Positions 59,301 through 64,000 of a stretch of 64,000 bases of DNA are shown piece after piece; position 1 is the stretch's first letter; each line of letters opens with the position of its first letter. The stretch is from assembly GCA_036937835.1 (NCBI GenBank), contig CM072877.1, positions 16,050,001 to 16,114,000 of the forward strand. The letters are read 5' to 3'. This DNA is from Pampus argenteus. Taxonomy: Eukaryota > Chordata > Actinopteri > Scombriformes > Stromateidae. The position numbers were made by a program, and so were the translations under genes. The notes under the pieces are model-generated. The model was given only the letters and a program-made list of their open reading frames with translations. It was not told the origin of the DNA and ran no database searches.

Positions 59301-59692
59301 AACTGAACAATGCTCTTTTTTACCTTTTTGCAGATAACGAGGAGATAGCGCGCGAGCTTGAAGAGCTTTATGGTGACATTGATGCTCTTGAATTTTATCC
59401 CGGTTTGATGTTAGAGAAAGTACGACCGGGGGGCATATTTGGGGAGAGCATGGTGGAGATGGGCGCCCCGTTCTCCCTTAAAGGCCTTCTAGGAAACCCT
59501 ATATGTTCTCCGGAGTACTGGAAGCCCAGCACCTTTGGAGGCAAAGTGGGCTTTGACATAGTGAACTCTGCCACACTGAAGAAGCTGGTGTGTCTGAACA
59601 CCAGGACGTGTCCGTATGTTGCATTTAGAGTACCAGCAGAGGAACAGTCACAAAGAGGAAAAGATGACAGTAAAGGAAGGACTGACCTATGA
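52283..59692 (+). CDS. ptgs1: ptgs1, prostaglandin G/H synthase 1 (cyclooxygenase-1)
   Basis: A haem-dependent enzyme of the ER lumenal membrane that turns arachidonate into PGG2 and then PGH2. Exons are 52283-52289, 52417-52479, 53762-53875, 54964-55104, 55206-55349, 55827-56008, 56997-57080, 57242-57488, 58068-58354, 58788-58935 and 59334-59692; 591 residues (human 599). It has a signal peptide (CAFLLLLLEPAC), an EGF domain (NPCCYIPCQHWGVC...) and a peroxidase/cyclooxygenase domain. Ovine-numbered residues present: R120 (residue 110), H207 (197), Y385 (375), H388 (378), E524 (514) and the aspirin serine S530 (520). It ends RTDL, an ER-retention-like tail. COX-1 type is shown by NPICSPEYW, RQIAGQIGGG and the lack of the C-terminal COX-2 insert. 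Unusually, positions 513 and 523 are Arg and Val, as in COX-2. pdcl lies next door, as in human 9q33. Confidence 0.96.
57500..57860 (+). repeat. Teleost interspersed repeat copy B (ptgs1 intron 8)
   Basis: Shares with 16995-17470 the GGCTGGAAAC and AAAACAGCTAG-type tract, and has the family's CTCTGTCCAAAGGTAACAAA, GGGTTATGTGCCAGA and ATGCTAAGCTAACAGGCTG. It is a common fish repeat that I cannot name. Confidence 0.6.
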
Positions 59693-61200
59693 CACTTTCC
59701 AGACCCAAGCTGTACTGCTGTACAATACATCTGTAAGGAGAGCAAATGCCTGTTTTAATAACACAGGACCCAGAGTTCAGTGAGAAACTCACCTCTTACT
59801 GTCTCACACTTGAACACATCAGTGAATATCCATTGTTCTGTCTCTCCACACTCCCACTGCTTCTTGTGAATTTGGCAAGACTGAATACTGAAGGAAACAG
59901 CAGCATGTGAGTTTTCAATATCAGGATGCACGCTAATCTCATAATTTAAAACATTTTTGATAAATTAGGATAGCTATGAGATAAGGTCATGGACCAATCA
60001 GGAAAAAAAAACAGTATTTATCCTTATATGTGTGATATCTGTCAGATTGGTTAATGGATAGGTTCACTTTTTTGTCTTTTTAGTCTGATTTAAAACAACA
60101 TCCATAAACACATCAGTCGTCCTGTTTATACTGGCAATTACAAGATCACAAATGTGTTTTCAATGTGACGGGAGCTAAAAATCCACAGTGTGTTTACACA
60201 GTTGTTTTGGTTATTAGTCTCCCACATTTACATGTAACCTTTTAGCAAAAAATTCCCTCTTTGTGTTTCCTTCAACAGCGTTTCCTTGTTGAGCTGCAGT
60301 GGAAGTACAGAAAAAAATAAAAAATAAAAAAAAAGGGACATTGCCAATAAAAAGACAGTAACTTTTTGTTTTAAGACATATTTCTTTTTAAATGTACTAA
60401 TGATTTGTAATAACAAAAGAGAAAACTACTTGGCAATTTTGGTGGCCAACAAATAATTTCAGAGTCATATTGACCTCTAGAGTTGAAAGAGGGAGCTGCG
60501 TTTAACAAACACGTCACGGGAACAAACCCGTGTTGTCTTTAGGGGCTCTCAGTAAAATCCGAATTTACATAATTCATAAATACATGTAAATTTAGAGTAG
60601 GACACTTTCACAAAGCATAACGTGAAAAAAGAAAAATACGGCCAATATTAAAAATGTGGCTCAGTATTTTGAATAGCTGTGGTTTGGTTGTGTCATTTAG
60701 TACAACTTTTTTTTTTTTTTTTTAAATGCACTGGTGTTTTTGATGTTGTAAACGCATAATGTTTGCCATCAAACTAAATTGATGGCTTTCATATCAATAA
60801 ACATATACATCAAATATAGGGCTGCAAACCTGCAACTAACGATTATTTTCATGTTGTTTACCGTCTCCCAGAACCTATGATTCAACCTAAAACAGTCCAC
60901 AGCCCAAAGATATTCAGTTTACTATCATAGAAGACTAAAGAAAACAAAAAAAATTTAACATTTAAGAAGCTGGAACGAGAGAATTTGGACAATCTTTATT
61001 TAAAACAACTATTAATGTTAATCAATTATCAAAAGAGTTGCTTTTGCGAATAATAATAATAATAATAATTACAATTGGTCCATCACTTCCCTCACTGTGT
61101 GAGAGCGAGGGACCTAATAATATTAATAATAATCATACGACGAAGAAGAAGAAGAAGAAAAACTAAACGCTGCGACCGTATAAAATCCTAACTCGTTTGA
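59693..61200 (+). other. ptgs1 3' UTR and intergenic region to pdcl
   Basis: No coding signal. It contains candidate poly(A) signals at 60346 and 60796, A- and T-rich tracts, and AAT/GAA short repeats near 61050 and 61145. The pdcl 5' untranslated exon begins around 61200. Confidence 0.55.
60346..60351 (+). terminator. ptgs1: Candidate ptgs1 poly(A) signal, proximal
   Basis: AATAAA about 650 bases after the stop. A second AATAAA at 60796-60801 could end a longer 3' UTR; both precede the pdcl promoter. Confidence 0.45.
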
Positions 61201-61229
61201 ATATGTGAATTCTAATTACGACATTTCGG

Positions 61230-61350
61230 TGACCCGTGAAGGCATCAGAGACCCTGTCAGAGACTTGGGAAGCTAAAAGCGAGCAGATCAACCGGAGTAG
61301 CAGCGGGACTTGGTGGCGTTTTACTAACGTTAGTTGGTCACAATATAAAG
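61230..61350 (+). other. pdcl: pdcl 5' untranslated exon (start approximate)
   Basis: A segment ending ATAAAG|GTAAGA at 61350 that would splice to the acceptor at 62165, 13 bases before the pdcl ATG. The transcription start is not defined by sequence alone. Confidence 0.5.
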
Positions 61351-62178
61351 GTAAGATGAAGGCCAATCATTTTTCATTAGTGTACATTTTATATACTTTT
61401 ATAGCGGCGTGTAATGTCGGACAGGAGGTAAATTTAACGTTAGCTGGCTGTTGTTTGCTGACTGTTAGCTAGCATACGCTGTGCTAGCAGGCTCGGTCCT
61501 CGTCCTACTTAATAAACACAAGCTATTTTAATTGGATTGTCTCTGTCTTCTTTCCGGTAGCGTTTTAAAACTTTAGAAAATAACAGTAATGCTACAGTTA
61601 ATCGACAAGTCTCTCGGTATACCGGGACAAGCAGAGACTCTCAGATAATTTGGGTGTTTATTGTCGGCCTACACGCCTTCTGCTAAAGAGGGGAAGGATT
61701 TGTGTGTCTCTCCCACCATCTGTGCACATAGACGCGGCTCAGTGATTTATTTAATGGCCTTTCAGCTGATGTTTTGTAATATGACACACTTACTATAAGC
61801 TATGTATAGTGTAGATGTTCTATTTCTTAAAATTAAACCCTGTCTGTCCGACATATAGCAGCCTGGATTATGTATGCTTCACTGACTGATGTGCTCAGTC
61901 GGACAAATCAGTGATAGAAAAATGTTAATCTGCGGAGGTTTTATCTATAAGACCGTTAGTTTGTCAAAGACAAAACAAAAGCCTGCATTATCTCACTGTC
62001 AGCTGCTGTACTTATGCAAATTAGTAGTCAAATGGAAGTTTATATAAATATACTCTGTGAATGTTTGGGCTAAATGCATTAGAGTAGTTCAGACTAGAGT
62101 TATATAATAAAACACAGCCTTTGTGTCCTTTCTACTCTACACATTAAAAACTGCATCACCCTTAGGTGAGCTGCTGTA

Positions 62179-63660
62179 ATGACGACTCTGGACGACAAGA
62201 TTCTGGGAGAGAAGCTGCAATATTACTACAGCAGCAGTGAGGATGAAGGCAGCGACAATGAGGATGAGGATGGGGAGGGCAAGACCATCCGGGATGGCAA
62301 CGTCTGTGAGCCAGAGATAGACTACAGTGCTGATGGAAGTGCTGTCAACACAGGTAGCTACCATAAACTCATACACACACACTCACAAAAACTATATGAT
62401 GAGAAATGAGAAGGCGGTGTGTCCCGATGAACGTAGTACTTATTTAGAACATAATGCGTAATTATCACAATAACAGTGACACTGGCTGTTCTCCTACAGG
62501 ACCGAAGGGTGTAATCAATGACTGGAGGAAGTACAAGCAGCTGGAGGTGGAGCAGAAGCAAGAGCAGAAGAAAGAGATGGAGAGACTGATCAAGAAGCTG
62601 TCGATGACCTGCCGCTCTGACCTCGACCTGGAAAAAGACAAAGAGAAGCAGAAAGAGCTGCAGGACAAACTCAAAGGCAAAGTAAGTAGGATGGGGAGTT
62701 AATGCTTGTGAAAAGCTCCCTCAGCTTCAACTTCTCGTCACATCAGTGACCCCCTTTTTGAAACTGTGGCACACTTTCTAATGGAGCACTTGCTGTGGGA
62801 AAAGGCTAAACACTGTCAATATATTAATTAAAAACAACCTGGTTAACATAGTGTAATCCATGCACCATCTTCCAAGTATTTTATGACACAGTGTAATAGT
62901 TTTGTAGTTGGTAAATCGAGTGAAACATATTCATATATCACGAACTATTTAACATTAGTGAGAAAATGGCAAAACCTAAACAAAAATACTTTTTAATTAA
63001 TATCCTGAGTTTTCAAAATGACTACAATGAAGCATCTTTAAAAGAGTCAGCACACATGTATGAGTTTTGAATAATTTTTTTTGGTCTACCCCACAGATGA
63101 CTATGCAGGAGTACAACATGCTCCAGGAAGGAGAAGATGATGAAGACTTCCTCCAGCATTACCGCATGCAGCGCATTGAAGAGATGCGGCGCCAGCTCTG
63201 CCGCGGCAAACGTTTCGAGCAGGTGTATGAGCTCAACAGCGGAGAGGACTTCCTGGAGGCTTTAGACAAGGAGGACAAAAGCACGCTGGTCATGATTCAC
63301 ATCTACGAGCCAGACGTCCCGGGCTGCGAGGCCATGAGCGGCAGCTTGATGTGTCTGGCTCAAGAATACCCGCTGGTCAAATTCTGCAGTGTACGCAGCT
63401 CAGCCATCAGCACCAGCGCGCTGTTCAGAGGCAGCGCTCTGCCCGCCCTGCTCGTTTACAAAGGAGGGGACCTGATCGGCAACTTTGTGAGGGTCACGGA
63501 CCAGCTCGGGGAGGATTTCTTCGCTGTAGACCTGGAGGCCCTGCTGCAGGAGTACGGCCTTCTGCCCGACAAGACCCCCGTTGTCCCAAAGACCATCCGC
63601 AATGGAGCCATCATACAGAGCAATCAAAGTGATGAGGACTCTGACCTTGATATAGACTAG
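62179..63660 (+). CDS. pdcl: pdcl, phosducin-like protein (PhLP1)
   Basis: A cytosolic co-chaperone that works with the CCT chaperonin to fold G-protein beta subunits and assemble beta-gamma dimers. Coding exons are 62179-62353, 62500-62681 and 63097-63660; 306 residues (human 301). It begins MTTLDDKILGEKLQYYYSSS, followed by the acidic SEDEGSD segment that in mammals is a CK2 phosphorylation region. The conserved G-beta-binding helix GPKGVINDWRKYKQLE is next. The last exon carries the thioredoxin-like domain (MVMIHIYEPD-like strand, then LPALLVYKGGDLIGNFVRVT) and ends EDSDLDID. All junctions are in frame. An untranslated first exon lies at about 61230-61350. Confidence 0.96.
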
Positions 63661-64000
63661 AGCCATAAATATCTAACTTCCATTATATGCTTTGGAAACA
63701 TGGGTACACAGTCTGCATGGACTATAGATCATTTACATGAATGTGGACCCCATCGTAGTGATGGGTTTACTACTTACGCAGCCACATACAACCAGCATTG
63801 AAGCAGAACCAAAAGTAAATGCACAAACATTATGACGCTGTGGGGCGTTCATTATAATATCATTCCATGGTAAACATGATTTATATTTAATGAGATATTG
63901 TACCAGACATTGTTATTATCAAGGCATAGTGAGAATGATGTAGATTAAATGTTTTATGAGTTGTGACTGTTGACTATTTATTCACCGTGTAAAAATGCAT
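63661..64000 (+). other. pdcl: pdcl 3' UTR
   Basis: Non-coding sequence after the pdcl stop. No AATAAA is seen before the window ends, so the transcript probably continues beyond it. Confidence 0.6.

Overview
This window looks like nuclear DNA of a teleost fish, probably a spiny-rayed (acanthomorph) species. The genes are vertebrate, with many short exons and GT-AG introns. The introns are compact, microsatellites are frequent, and several interspersed sequences are recognisably teleost repeats. I find no bacterial, plasmid, phage or CRISPR features. All gene models were assembled by hand from splice sites, reading phase and family resemblance. Every complete coding model closes with a length divisible by three.

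Layout. (1) About 1-2,780: no coding exon; probably the tail of a plus-strand gene's 3' UTR converging on loxhd1. (2) 3,427-28,584, minus strand: loxhd1, 41 coding exons, 2,422 residues, with a Lys/Glu-rich head followed by 16 PLAT-like units. (3) 32,626-44,021, minus strand: st8sia5, a sialyltransferase gene of seven constant coding exons plus one in-frame cassette exon. (4) About 45,500-46,850, minus strand: a decayed Ty3/Gypsy-type LTR retroelement. (5) 47,599-50,680, plus strand: rpl37, four exons, whose introns carry three related box C/D snoRNA candidates and a partial duplication that copies the 5' end of exon 2. (6) 52,283-59,692, plus strand: ptgs1 (cyclooxygenase-1), 11 exons, 591 residues, with a TATA box and a perfect 17-bp inverted repeat just upstream. 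(7) 62,179-63,660, plus strand: pdcl (phosducin-like), three coding exons, 306 residues.

Relations between genes. The genes do not form one pathway. loxhd1-st8sia5 corresponds to a human chromosome 18q21 neighbourhood and ptgs1-pdcl to human 9q33, with rpl37 (human 5p13) between them. The window therefore joins segments that are separate in humans, and the retroelement relic lies in the gap between st8sia5 and rpl37.

The points most worth a second look are the rpl37 snoRNA family with compensatory stem changes, the GC-rich hairpin predicted at the cap-proximal end of ptgs1 mRNA, COX-2-like side-pocket residues in a COX-1-type enzyme, the phase-1 modular architecture and GC-AG introns of loxhd1, its charged N-terminal extension, and the st8sia5 cassette exon.
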